A DNA stretch of 64,000 bases from Myxococcaceae bacterium (GTDB taxonomy: Bacteria; Myxococcota; Myxococcia; Myxococcales; Myxococcaceae), in NCBI GenBank assembly GCA_016793095.1, contig JAEUJQ010000076.1:62001-126000 (forward strand), written 5' to 3'. This document shows positions 1-8,115 of this stretch, piece after piece. The position numbers were made by a program, and so were the translations under genes. The notes under the pieces were generated by a model that saw only the letters and a list, made by a program, of their open reading frames with translations, did no database searches and had not been told where the DNA came from. Numbering within the stretch: the stretch's first letter is position 1; each line of letters opens with the position of its first letter.

Positions 1-317
1 GTCGACGCGTGCTGCGTGCACGTCGGGTCGGACGAGGCCCACTTCGGGGTGTACGCGACGGTGGCGTAGATGCTGAGCCCGTTGGCGCGCGCCGCGTTCA
101 TCACGGTGTCGAGGTACTGCCAGGTGAGCTGCCCGCGCTGCGGCTCGAAGTCGAACCAGTTGAAGTCGAGCCGGGCCGAGCGCACCCCGAGCTGCGCCAT
201 CAACTGCGAGTCCGACGGCGAGGGCAGGTGCGCGCACATGCCGACGGTGGGCGCCGCTGCCGCCGACGGCCGAGCGCTGAGGATGAGGAGGATGACGGGG
301 AGCGCGACGCGCTTCAT
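1..317 (-). CDS. Partial secreted glycoside hydrolase (N-terminal part)
   Basis: The gene runs off the left edge, so only about the first 105 residues are visible. It opens with an ATG and a short hydrophobic signal peptide (VILLILSARPSAAAA). The next stretch reads GVRSARLDFNWFDFEPQRG, then TWQYLDTVMNAARANGL and TVAYTPKW. This is the first part of a (beta/alpha)8 glycoside hydrolase of the GH39/GH5/GH42-like type, where W/F-E-P-RG and the following helix and strand are typical. The catalytic acids lie beyond the edge, so family and substrate cannot be fixed. It probably acts outside the inner membrane on polysaccharide. Confidence 0.6.
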   Translation of the reverse strand, partial: MKRVALPVILLILSARPSAAAAPTVGMCAHLPSPSDSQLMAQLGVRSARLDFNWFDFEPQRGQLTWQYLDTVMNAARANGLSIYATVAYTPKWASSDPTCTQHAS

Positions 318-383
318 GGCTGAACGCCTTCGACTGTCCCCTTTGGCGCAGCCACCCTGCATGAAGGCGGGGCCCGTCCGCAA

Positions 384-403
384 CTGAGCACGCGAGTGCT
401 CAG
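384..403 (-). terminator. Perfect 8-bp hairpin with 4-nt loop
   Basis: CTGAGCAC pairs perfectly with GTGCTCAG around a GCGA loop. It lies 80 nt past the stop of the leftward lipoprotein gene ending at 484 and 67 nt before the start of the glycoside hydrolase gene. No T-run follows on either strand, so it could equally be an operator or a transcript-end hairpin. Confidence 0.3.
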
Positions 404-483
404 CGGTGCCTGGCGCGCCACACCAGCAGCGGCTTCACCGAGATCAATCGCAGTCCAGGGTGCCTGGCGCCGCGTCGGCCTCC

Positions 484-1896
484 TCACTGCTGCGCCGCGC
501 TCGAGACCCGAACGATGTCCATGTCCGTCCCCGAGGTGAAGACGCGGAACTGGCCATTCTCGACCGAGAGCACGCGCGCGCCCTGCGGTCCTTCTCCGGC
601 GATCACGATGCCCGACTGCCGGTGGTGGGCCCTGTCGATGAACTCGACCCGGTCGCCGGCCATGAAGAGCTTGTTCAGGGTGGGGCTCCCCGCCTGCGGC
701 CTGGCTGCCGGGTTGGCCAGCGCGAGGTGCTGCGCGAGCTGCCCCGCCTCGTAGGACGTGAGGCTGCTGCGACCGCGGAGGAGGAAGTTCTCGAGGTTCG
801 GTCTGACGTCGCGGGCGAAAGAGGCAGAGGCCAGCGAGCCCTGTTCACAGGCTTCGACGGCCCTCCAGGGCGCCCACAGCTCGCCCGGGTCGCGGGTGGC
901 CTCCATGGGTCGGTAGCGATGGAGCGGGATGGGTGCGCTCGATGACCGGTCGTACGCCGCCCGGTCGGTCTTCATCGCGTCGGGAGGGAGCGTTCCCCCG
1001 ATCGTCACCGTCCGACCGTCCTTGAGGCTCACCTCGACGGAGTAGGGGAGTGGCAGGCCGCCGGCCAGGTTCACCAGGGTCTCGCGATCGACGGCGGCGC
1101 CGAACGCCCGGGTGCCGGCCATCATGACGTACGAGCCGGGAGCAGCGGAGCCGGTGCCCGCGTAGGCGAACTCGAGAGCGGTTGGCCGTTCGACGTAGGT
1201 CATGGGGACGGCGGTCGTGCCTGCGGGCGTCGTGAAGACCACCTGCGCGCTCGCCACCTGGTCAGTGGTGAACACCCGGTCGGCGCGCGCGTGGGCGGCC
1301 GCCTTCTCTTCATCGGTCGGGTGCTTGCCGAGCTGAATCGCGCCGTGATCGCCCTGTCGCGCCTGCAGCGAGAAGAACTGGAAGGGGCACCTCGTCTCGT
1401 CGTACCAGGCCCGCAGCTCGGCGTCCGCGGCGCGCGTCGAGACCGTGATGGCGCCCAGTCCCTGTACCAGCTCCGAGTGGTCGAACAGGGAGCTGCCCAC
1501 GCCGCCGGACCGGCGGATGAAGTCGAGCCCCTTCGGAGAGATGAGGTTGGTGAGCCCGGATGCGGAGGCGACCTCCTGCGAGCTCACACGGCGGCTCGCC
1601 TCGGGTGCTGGCGCGCGGCCGGCGTCGAAGGTGTCGGCTGCAGTCGCGCGTGCGACCTCGAGCGCCTTCACTGACGCGCCCGGCTCGATGCGGACCTGGG
1701 GCGTGACGCCGTGGTGGATCCTGGACAGAGAGGCCATGGGTTCTCCGAGAACGGCGAGGTGCCCGGCCTCCAGTGCAGCGCCAGTGCCATCGCCGCAGCT
1801 CGCCGCGAACGCTCCCAACCAGATGATCAGCCATCGGTGCTCGCGGAACGGTGTCCTCCCGCCCGGACACCTGGTGCGGGCGGGTCGCCTCCTCAA
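484..1896 (-). CDS. Predicted lipoprotein of unknown function
   Basis: About 470 residues. A hydrophobic stretch LIIWLGAFAASC near residues 23-34 looks like a lipoprotein signal with Cys34 as the lipidated residue. No known domain was recognised; the rest is soluble-looking with a C-terminal beta-rich part (VEFIDRAHHRQSGIVIAGEG). The start is uncertain: the only in-frame candidate ahead of the signal is a TTG at 1896 with no ribosome binding site. An AGGAGG just after it suggests that the true start region may have been rearranged. The TTG lies 10 nt past a copied tail of the lipoprotein gene that ends at 2543. Confidence 0.6.
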   Translation of the reverse strand: MRRRPARTRCPGGRTPFREHRWLIIWLGAFAASCGDGTGAALEAGHLAVLGEPMASLSRIHHGVTPQVRIEPGASVKALEVARATAADTFDAGRAPAPEASRRVSSQEVASASGLTNLISPKGLDFIRRSGGVGSSLFDHSELVQGLGAITVSTRAADAELRAWYDETRCPFQFFSLQARQGDHGAIQLGKHPTDEEKAAAHARADRVFTTDQVASAQVVFTTPAGTTAVPMTYVERPTALEFAYAGTGSAAPGSYVMMAGTRAFGAAVDRETLVNLAGGLPLPYSVEVSLKDGRTVTIGGTLPPDAMKTDRAAYDRSSSAPIPLHRYRPMEATRDPGELWAPWRAVEACEQGSLASASFARDVRPNLENFLLRGRSSLTSYEAGQLAQHLALANPAARPQAGSPTLNKLFMAGDRVEFIDRAHHRQSGIVIAGEGPQGARVLSVENGQFRVFTSGTDMDIVRVSSAAQQ

Positions 1897-1905
1897 GGGT
1901 GAGCA

Positions 1906-1931
1906 AGCGTCACTGGCGGTAGTCGTCGATG
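1906..1931. repeat. Left copy of a 26-bp direct repeat (copied gene tail)
   Basis: This 26-bp stretch matches 2539-2564 with two mismatches. The right copy is the real 3' end of the lipoprotein gene ending at 2543 (last codons DYYRQ and stop). The left copy reads IDDYRQ and stop in the same orientation. Weaker similarity continues to about 1985 (blocks GGGCCC and GTAC in the same order), so the copied piece may be about 70-80 bp. Confidence 0.65.
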
Positions 1932-1997
1932 GAGGTCGAGGGTGGCGGCGACAGGGCCCACGTGCTGTTCCTCGAGGTCCGTACGGGGCAGGAACGC

Positions 1998-2054
1998 ATG
2001 CGGATGCTCGAGGGGATCGCGCGAGGCGAGCGCGCCGTCGAGGAAGGTCGAGTG
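1998..2054 (+). pseudogene. Possible antitoxin tail fused in frame to the toxin gene
   Basis: The frame immediately ahead of the ParE-like toxin reads MRMLEGIARGERAVEEGRV with no stop before the toxin. This resembles the last part of ParD/Phd-type antitoxins, which often end in LxGIxRGxxxVxxGRxxSHE. In an intact module the antitoxin would have its own N-terminal DNA-binding part and a stop overlapping the toxin start. Here the N-terminal part is absent. Short length makes the family call tentative. Confidence 0.35.
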
Positions 2055-2333
2055 ATGTCTCACGCTCAGGCCGCCGACCTCGACGCGATCGCCGACTTCA
2101 TCGCGCTCGACAAACCCGCGGCAGCGAAGGCGCTCGTTCAGCGCGTTCTCGCGCACGTCGATCAGCTTGCGGCGTGGCCGCACTCAGGGCCAGCGCTGCG
2201 CGAGCTTCGGGGCTACCGCCAGCTGGTCGAGCCTCCATGCCGCATCTTCTATCGCGTCGATGGAGACCTCGTGTTCATCCTCCACGTCATGCGCTCGGAG
2301 CGTCGCTTGCGCCGGTCGACCCTGCCCCGCTGA
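2055..2333 (+). CDS. ParE/RelE-family toxin-like protein
   Basis: About 92 residues from an ATG with a good ribosome binding site (AGGAAGG, 7 nt away). The core DLDAIADFIALDKPAAA, then YRQLVEPPCRIFYRVDGD and FILHVMRSERRLR, matches ParE-type toxins, which poison DNA gyrase or, in RelE relatives, cut mRNA on the ribosome. The usual first beta strand (of the type VRWTPxA) is replaced by MSHAQ, and the frame stays open upstream into an antitoxin-like tail. The toxin may therefore be inactive or altered. No complete antitoxin gene is adjacent. It lies between two copies of a lipoprotein gene tail. Confidence 0.7.
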   Translation: MSHAQAADLDAIADFIALDKPAAAKALVQRVLAHVDQLAAWPHSGPALRELRGYRQLVEPPCRIFYRVDGDLVFILHVMRSERRLRRSTLPR

Positions 2334-2538
2334 GGTCGTCGCTGCTTCGGGCTCACGAGCCGTGCTGCCTTGCGCGGCGGTGATCATGCACACGAGCGAC
2401 ACGCGTTCAGCCAGCGCTTCGTGTGGCGAAAGCTGGGCGAGCGAACGTCATGGTCGCACGACCCGCCTCAGACTCACGGCAGGGAAGGACCGTGTGGACT
2501 GTCGAGCGGCGGTGCTTCACCGCGGTCAATCACCGGCC

Positions 2539-2564
2539 AGCGTCACTGGCGGTAGTAATCGATG
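2539..2564. repeat. Right copy of the 26-bp direct repeat (native gene tail)
   Basis: This copy contains the stop codon and last codons of the lipoprotein gene beginning at 5197. Together with the copy at 1906-1931 it brackets about 0.6 kb that holds the ParE-like toxin. Such a gene-end direct repeat is what integration at a gene 3' end would leave, but no integrase is present. Confidence 0.65.
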
Positions 2565-5197
2565 ATGGGCCAGGCCGCGGGCCCGTTCCGGTACATGAAG
2601 CTGCCGAACGGGTGCGCGAGCTGAATGTTCGCGCCGCACGTCGGGTTGCAGACGCGGAAGGTGACGATGGTGGCGTAGTCCGGCCAGCTGACGAGCTGGA
2701 CCGAGCCCGACGTCTCCACCAGGCCGTTGTTGTACAGCGTGTACGCGCCCGTCGAGGTGAAGCGGAAGCGCTTGGTGTTGTACGTCGTGTTCACCCAGTA
2801 CGTGCCGTCCCAGTTCGCCACCGTGCCGAAGTTGGTGAGCATCTGCGCGATGGTGGGGTTCGGGAAGCTCACGGTCGTCGTCTGCCCCGCGGTGATGGTG
2901 GCGGTGCCCGTGTAGGTGAACCACACGTCGCGCGTGGTCCCGTTCCAGAAGCCGACGCCGAGCGCATAGGTGACGGTGCCGGGGTTGAAGACGACGTCGT
3001 ACGAGTTCCCGATGTTGAGCACGTACGGGTAGGTGACGCGCTGCACGTTGTTCAACCGGATGTCCACCATGTCGTAGTGCGTGTTGTTGGTGATTCGGAG
3101 CACGCCCGTCGTGGGCCGTGCGACGGTGATGCAGCCCACGTTGCTCCACACGGTCTGCCCGGTGGCGCGCACGCGGTAGCAGTACTGGCCGTCGGCTTTT
3201 CCGGTGAACGACCGGCTCCCGGGCAGGCCGCCGCTGTAGCTGTACGACGTCGGGTTGGCGAACGCCGTGTTGACGTCCTCCTGCAGCGTGTAGCTCGTGC
3301 TGCAGATGCCGGAGCAGGTCCAGGTCACGGTGTAGCTGCCGGTGCTGCTCGAGGCGGGAACGCTCAGCGTGAGGTTGCTCGTCTGGAGGCCGAAGGTGGC
3401 GGTCACCGTCGTCGGCGCGGTCATCGTCACCATGCAGGTGGCGCCGGAGGACGAGGTGCACCCGCTCCAGCCGCCGAAGGTGGAGGCCGGGTCTGCCGTC
3501 GCGGTCAGCGTCACGCTCGTGCCCTGCGCGTACGGCTCGGTGCAGTCGGTGCCGCAGGTGATGCCCGCCGGGGTGCTCGAGACGCTGCCGGTGCCCACGC
3601 CGCCGCGTGTGACGGTGAGGATGAACGTCGGGGGGGTGATGGTGACCTGCGCGGTGTTCGAGTAGCCCGAGAACATCGTCGCGCCGGCGGCCCGGACCCG
3701 GAAGTAGTGCGTGCCGACCGCGAGCGCGGGAATGGTGGCGCTGGTCGTGTTGACCGGCAGCTGCGCCACCTCGGTGAAGCCCGAGGTCGGCATCGTGCTC
3801 CGCTCGACGCGGTAGCCCGTCTCGTTGGTCGCGTTGTCCGTCCACGTCAGCGACGCCGAGGTGGACATGACGACCGTCGCCATCAGGTTGGTGGGAGCCG
3901 CCGGCGTCATGTCCGGAACGAAGGAGGCCGTCACCGTGCGATCGGCGTTCATCGTCAGCGTGCAGGTGAGTCCGCTCACCACGTCGCAGCCCGTCCAGGC
4001 CGAGAAGGTCGAGCCGCCGGTCGGCATCGCCGTGAGCGCGACGCTGGTGCCATCGATGAAGGGCTCGGTGCAGTCCGTGCCGCAGGAGATCCCCGCCGGC
4101 GCGCTGGTGACGGTGCCGGTGCCACCGCCTCCGCGCGTGACGGTGAGGGTTCGAGGCGGAATCGGCGCGGTGAAGGTGGCCGTGATGGTGCGGTTGCCGG
4201 TGAGGGTGATGGTGCAGGTGGCTCCGGTCTGCGAGTCGCAGCCCTGCCAGCCGAGCGTCGCGCCTCCGACCGGCGAGCCGGTGAGCGTCACCTGCGTCCC
4301 CGAGGCGAGCGTCTCGGTGCAGTCGCCGGGACAGGAGATGCCCGTGCCCGTGACGCTGCCCGTGCCCGTGCCCATCGTCTGCACGGTGAGCGTGTAGCTC
4401 GCGGCGGTGGGATCGAAGGCGGCGGCGACGGTGCGCGCCATCGTCATGGTGACGGTGCAGGTGGTGCCGGAGCTCGAGTCGCAGCCGCTCCACCCGGAGA
4501 AGGAGGAGCCGACGTCCGGCGCGGCGGTGAGGGTCACCATCGTGCCCTCGGCCACCGACTCGGTGCAGTCGCTCCCGCACGAGATGCCTGGGCCGGTGAT
4601 GGTGCCCGTGCCGGCCCCGCTGCGGTTCACCGTGAGCAGGTGCGTCGCTCCGCCGACACCAGAGCCCGTCAGCGGCGCCGTCGCCGTTCCGCCCGGGGTC
4701 GCTGAGACCATGAGCGCGCCCGTCGAGGCGCTGGCGTCAGTCGGGGTGAAGCGCACCTCGACGGCACAGCCGCCCGTCGTCGCGGGGAGCCGGGAGCCGG
4801 TGCAGGTGTCGGAGACCGACTGAAAGGTGCTGCCAGTGACGGAGACGGAGAGGGTGCCAGAGAGCGAACCGCCGACGTTCTGCACCTCGAAGCGGATCGG
4901 CGGCGACATGATGCCGATGCCCACGGAGCCGAAGGCCCCCGTGGCCGGAGCGATGGAGAGCTGTGCTTCACTCGTCCCGCCACCGCCAGTCACTCCGCCG
5001 GCGACACCGCCCGCGGCTCCACCAGCGACGCCGCCCGCGCTGCCTCCGCCGCCGCCGCCGCCGCCAGAGAGGCCACCGCCCGCGCTCCCGCCACTCACGG
5101 AGCCTCCACCGCCTCCGCCACCACCACCGTCCGGGGTTCCGGCCGTCGGGCCGCACGCACTGCACATCACCACGAGGAGCGCAGAGAGGAGTCGCAT
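2543..5197 (-). CDS. Large lipoprotein with InlB-like and fibronectin III repeats
   Basis: 884 residues. Lipobox Cys15 (VVMCSAC) is followed by a Gly/Ser/Ala linker (about 24-75) that should hold the protein off the membrane. A choice-of-anchor-D-like Ig fold follows (about 78-183). Then come four divergent InlB-type B repeats (about 186-262, 266-342, 350-428, 524-600), each with CGxDCTE and GWxGC...TCT cysteines that could form disulfides. A fibronectin III domain sits between repeats three and four (about 430-523) and a second, FnIII-like, near 612-708. The last 175 residues are unrecognised. A surface adhesion or scaffold role is inferred; no catalytic motif was seen. Confidence 0.85.
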   Translation of the reverse strand: MRLLSALLVVMCSACGPTAGTPDGGGGGGGGGSVSGGSAGGGLSGGGGGGGGSAGGVAGGAAGGVAGGVTGGGGTSEAQLSIAPATGAFGSVGIGIMSPPIRFEVQNVGGSLSGTLSVSVTGSTFQSVSDTCTGSRLPATTGGCAVEVRFTPTDASASTGALMVSATPGGTATAPLTGSGVGGATHLLTVNRSGAGTGTITGPGISCGSDCTESVAEGTMVTLTAAPDVGSSFSGWSGCDSSSGTTCTVTMTMARTVAAAFDPTAASYTLTVQTMGTGTGSVTGTGISCPGDCTETLASGTQVTLTGSPVGGATLGWQGCDSQTGATCTITLTGNRTITATFTAPIPPRTLTVTRGGGGTGTVTSAPAGISCGTDCTEPFIDGTSVALTAMPTGGSTFSAWTGCDVVSGLTCTLTMNADRTVTASFVPDMTPAAPTNLMATVVMSTSASLTWTDNATNETGYRVERSTMPTSGFTEVAQLPVNTTSATIPALAVGTHYFRVRAAGATMFSGYSNTAQVTITPPTFILTVTRGGVGTGSVSSTPAGITCGTDCTEPYAQGTSVTLTATADPASTFGGWSGCTSSSGATCMVTMTAPTTVTATFGLQTSNLTLSVPASSSTGSYTVTWTCSGICSTSYTLQEDVNTAFANPTSYSYSGGLPGSRSFTGKADGQYCYRVRATGQTVWSNVGCITVARPTTGVLRITNNTHYDMVDIRLNNVQRVTYPYVLNIGNSYDVVFNPGTVTYALGVGFWNGTTRDVWFTYTGTATITAGQTTTVSFPNPTIAQMLTNFGTVANWDGTYWVNTTYNTKRFRFTSTGAYTLYNNGLVETSGSVQLVSWPDYATIVTFRVCNPTCGANIQLAHPFGSFMYRNGPAAWPIIDYYRQ

Positions 5198-5322
5198 GGC
5201 TGACCGCGCAGCATGGCGCGTGCCGGCTGAAACGCCATGGACCCCGACGCGATGACTACGCGGTGACGCGCAGACTTTTCGGGCCGGAACCGCGACACGC
5301 GTTGATGGCGATCAGGGTCCGC

Positions 5323-6390
5323 TCAGTTGCATCCGCGGTAGCAGCCGTACGGCCCTTCGCCGCCGTAGTAGCAGCTGCCGCGCTCGCAGTACTGGCAGTG
5401 CCCGCAATCGCAGTCCGTCCCGCAGGTGCCGCCAGAGCCACCGCCGCCGCTGGGAATGTCGACCCACTGCAGGGTGAGGTGCTGGCCGGTCTGATCGACG
5501 TAGTCGTTCACTGACAGGCCTGCGTCCTGGTGGCAGTTGCCGTCGAGCGCGAAGATGGTGCCGCAGTTCCCTCCACGGGCGATGCGGGCGAGCGCGCAGG
5601 CCACGAAGGCCTCGTACTGCGGAGTGAAGGCGGGCGTCGGAGTCCGGCACTGGGCAGAGACGATTCGCCGGTTGATGCAGCCCCACACCTTGGAGGCGAC
5701 GGCGAGCGCACGCGCGTGGTTGCGCGAGCAGCCCTGAATGAGGCCGAGCCCCGGGTGCGTCGCGCAGCCCATGAGGCGCGGGTCGTCGTGGTACTGGCAG
5801 AGCGCGAGGCAGACGAAGCCGCTGCACACCTGCGCGGCGGTGTTCGGCAAGACGGGACACTCGCTCGAGGTGCCGCACTCGTCGCCGCTGCTCAGGTACC
5901 CCTGGCCGTTCACGCACCGCAGGCCTGCGTCACACGCCCGGCCTGAGCCGGTGAAGCAACCGCCGCCGTTCATCCCGCCATCACGCTGCCACACGCACAG
6001 CTGTCCTGCGTCGCAGGTGGTGCTCATCTGACAGGACCGCGCCGGTGGGACAGGCGTGCCTCCCGCCGAGCCGCCGCCGACTCCAGAGCCCCCGCCCGTT
6101 GCGCCGCCGGCCGCTCCACCGCCGCTGCTTCCACCGCCGCTGACGGAGCCTCCACCCGACCCCGACGTCATGCAGGTCCCGACGGAGCAGATCTGCCCTG
6201 AGCCGCAGGCAGCACACGCCGCCCCGCCCCGGCCGCAGCGCAGCTCTGAGGTGCCGGGCTGGCAGATTCCCGAGCTGTCACAGCAGCCCGTGCAGTTCGC
6301 GCACGGCGTCGAGGTGCCAGCGCAGCTTGCGATGACTGCGCTCAAGGAGAAGGACGACAAGAACACCACCAGCAGGGCTCGTCGGCTCAT
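5323..6390 (-). CDS. Cys-rich predicted lipoprotein
   Basis: 355 residues. The signal ends in AVIASC (Cys23). A Cys-rich module follows, with CANCTGCCDSSGICQPG and then CGRGGAACAACGSGQIC. After a Gly/Ser linker comes a second Cys-rich part (about 130-355) ending in CGTDCDCGHCQYCERGSCYYGG. The first module closely resembles that of the pectin-acetylesterase-like lipoprotein ending at 45948, so it is a shared anchoring or recognition module. The function of the second part is unknown. It is read in the same direction as the InlB-repeat lipoprotein, with about 125 nt between them. Confidence 0.8.
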   Translation of the reverse strand: MSRRALLVVFLSSFSLSAVIASCAGTSTPCANCTGCCDSSGICQPGTSELRCGRGGAACAACGSGQICSVGTCMTSGSGGGSVSGGGSSGGGAAGGATGGGSGVGGGSAGGTPVPPARSCQMSTTCDAGQLCVWQRDGGMNGGGCFTGSGRACDAGLRCVNGQGYLSSGDECGTSSECPVLPNTAAQVCSGFVCLALCQYHDDPRLMGCATHPGLGLIQGCSRNHARALAVASKVWGCINRRIVSAQCRTPTPAFTPQYEAFVACALARIARGGNCGTIFALDGNCHQDAGLSVNDYVDQTGQHLTLQWVDIPSGGGGSGGTCGTDCDCGHCQYCERGSCYYGGEGPYGCYRGCN

Positions 6391-6474
6391 GCCCTGACGG
6401 TGTGCATCGGCGATGCCGCCGGCTCACACCCTGTGCCTGCCACGTCGCGCGCAGAACGTTCGCCCTCACTCCCC

Positions 6475-6741
6475 TCAGACGCAGGCCGAGGACGGCTTGA
6501 ACCAGGAGTTGGGACGGCACTCTTTGGTGTAGCCGAGGGACTGGCAGGTGATGCCGGCGAGCCAGTCGCCCCGCTGATCGGTGCAGATCGACTCGCCCGT
6601 GCGCGAGCCCTGGTTCCTGAAGTTGAGACAGTAGTGGTCCGGGCGGCCGCTCAACTCCTTGACGCACGCGCCGCTTCCGTCCAGCGCGCCGCCACCACAT
6701 GCAGCAACCAACGCTGCGAGAACGACGAGCAGACCCTTCAT
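6475..6741 (-). CDS. Small predicted lipoprotein
   Basis: 88 residues from an ATG with a GGAGG site 5 nt upstream; this start places the lipobox (ALVAAC, Cys15) in the usual position. The mature part of about 70 residues has six cysteines (such as HYCLNF and SICTDQRGDW) and ends in PSSACV, so a small disulfide-stabilised fold is likely. No family was recognised. Confidence 0.7.
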   Translation of the reverse strand: MKGLLVVLAALVAACGGGALDGSGACVKELSGRPDHYCLNFRNQGSRTGESICTDQRGDWLAGITCQSLGYTKECRPNSWFKPSSACV

Positions 6742-6819
6742 GACGACCTCCGTCTGAACAGGTTGCATCGTGTATGCCCAGGAACCTGAACGCGACGACG
6801 CCATTGCGCCCCGGTCCGC

Positions 6820-8115
6820 TCAGCGCCGGCCGAGCGCAGCGAGCAGCCGCGCCCGCGCGGCGGCCAGCGTGAACGTCGCCTGCGCCACCTGCGCGCCCGC
6901 CTGGGTGAAGGCCACCTGCGCGTCGGAGAGCTCGATGACGCTGCCCGCGCCGGCCTGGTAGCGCCCCTCGGCCAGCCGCAGCCGCTCGGCCGCTGCCGTC
7001 TTCGCCTCGGCCGCCACGTCCGTCGCCTCCTTCGCGGCGTGCACGTCGAGCTGCGCCTGCGCCACGTCGAGGCGCACCTGCTGCGCGAGCGTCTCGACCT
7101 GCGCCTTCGCGGCCGCGAGCGTGGCCTCGGCCTCGGCCTGCTGCGCGGTGGTGAGCCCGCCCTGGTACAGCGGCCATGACAGCGCGAGCTGGCCGCTCAC
7201 GTTCGGTACGATGTTCGACAGCTGCCGCGCCTGCGCGGTGGTGGACAGCTGCGCCTGCAGCGTCGGCCAGTAGGTACCCTTCACCGCCGCCAGCGAGAGC
7301 TCCTGCGCCTGCACCTGGGCCTCGAGCTGCTTCGCCTCGGGCCGCGCCTCGAGCGCGCGCGTCACCAGCTCGTCGAGCGGCGCGTCTTCGTCGGGCACCG
7401 GCGCCGGCGCCTCGTCGGCCAGCGCGCCGAGGTCGGCCTTCACGCCCATCGCCTGCGCGAGCCGCACCCGCGCGAGCGCCGCGGCGTTCTTCGCGTTGAG
7501 CCACGCCAGCTTCGCGTTCGCCACCTCGGCCCGCACCTGCGCGAGGTCGATCTCCGGCCGGGCGCCCGCGGTCACGAAGGCCTGCACCTGCGTGAGGTGC
7601 GCGCGGGTGTTGTCGAGCGAGGCCTGCGTCACCGCGACGAGGTCGTCCTGCGCGCGCGTCGCGAAGAAGGCGGTGCGCACGGTGAGCGCCGTCGTCAGCT
7701 CGAGCCCCTTCGTCACCGCCGCCTGGCTCTCGGCGAGCCGCTTCGAGGCCTGGTGCCGGTTCCACGTCGCGAAGAAGTCCCACACGAGCACCTGGGCGCT
7801 CACGTTGCCGGTGAAGAAGTCGAAGGACTCGAGGCTCAGGTTCGACGCGCCGGCGATGGCCGACGGCACCTGGCCCGGGCGGCCGACGAAGTTGGCGGTC
7901 GAGCGGCTGTACGTCAGGCCGAGGCTCACCTGGGGCAGCATCGGGGCGAACGCCTCGCGGGCGCGGGCCTGGGCAGCGCGCTCCTGGGCCCTCGCAGCCT
8001 CGAGCGCAGGCACCTGCTCGAGCGCCTTCGTGATGGCGGCCTCGACGGTGAGCGCCTCGGCGGCGGCTACCTGCGCCAGCGCGAGCGCGGCGACGAAGCC
8101 GGTCCGCGCGCTCAC
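6820..8115 (-). CDS. TolC-family outer membrane efflux protein
   Basis: 431 residues, close to the family length. A short signal peptide (FVAALALAQVAAAEA) precedes two tandem outer-membrane-efflux repeats. These are long alternating-Ala/Gln/Glu helices, for example LAAAKAQVETLAQQVRLDVAQ, that build the periplasmic tunnel. It should form the exit duct for the transporter encoded just upstream. The GTG start overlaps the permease stop by 2 nt, and this coupling decides the start over open sequence further upstream. Last gene of the adaptor-ATPase-permease-TolC operon. Confidence 0.9.
   Translation of the reverse strand: MSARTGFVAALALAQVAAAEALTVEAAITKALEQVPALEAARAQERAAQARAREAFAPMLPQVSLGLTYSRSTANFVGRPGQVPSAIAGASNLSLESFDFFTGNVSAQVLVWDFFATWNRHQASKRLAESQAAVTKGLELTTALTVRTAFFATRAQDDLVAVTQASLDNTRAHLTQVQAFVTAGARPEIDLAQVRAEVANAKLAWLNAKNAAALARVRLAQAMGVKADLGALADEAPAPVPDEDAPLDELVTRALEARPEAKQLEAQVQAQELSLAAVKGTYWPTLQAQLSTTAQARQLSNIVPNVSGQLALSWPLYQGGLTTAQQAEAEATLAAAKAQVETLAQQVRLDVAQAQLDVHAAKEATDVAAEAKTAAAERLRLAEGRYQAGAGSVIELSDAQVAFTQAGAQVAQATFTLAAARARLLAALGRR

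Noticed and set aside
2423-4705. Very long open frame opposite the InlB-repeat lipoprotein
   Set aside because: It is rich in Arg, Gly, Ala and His without any family pattern and mirrors the codon bias of the real gene; a high-G+C shadow. The same applies to long frames opposite the genes at 11485, 35007, 52538 and 58165.
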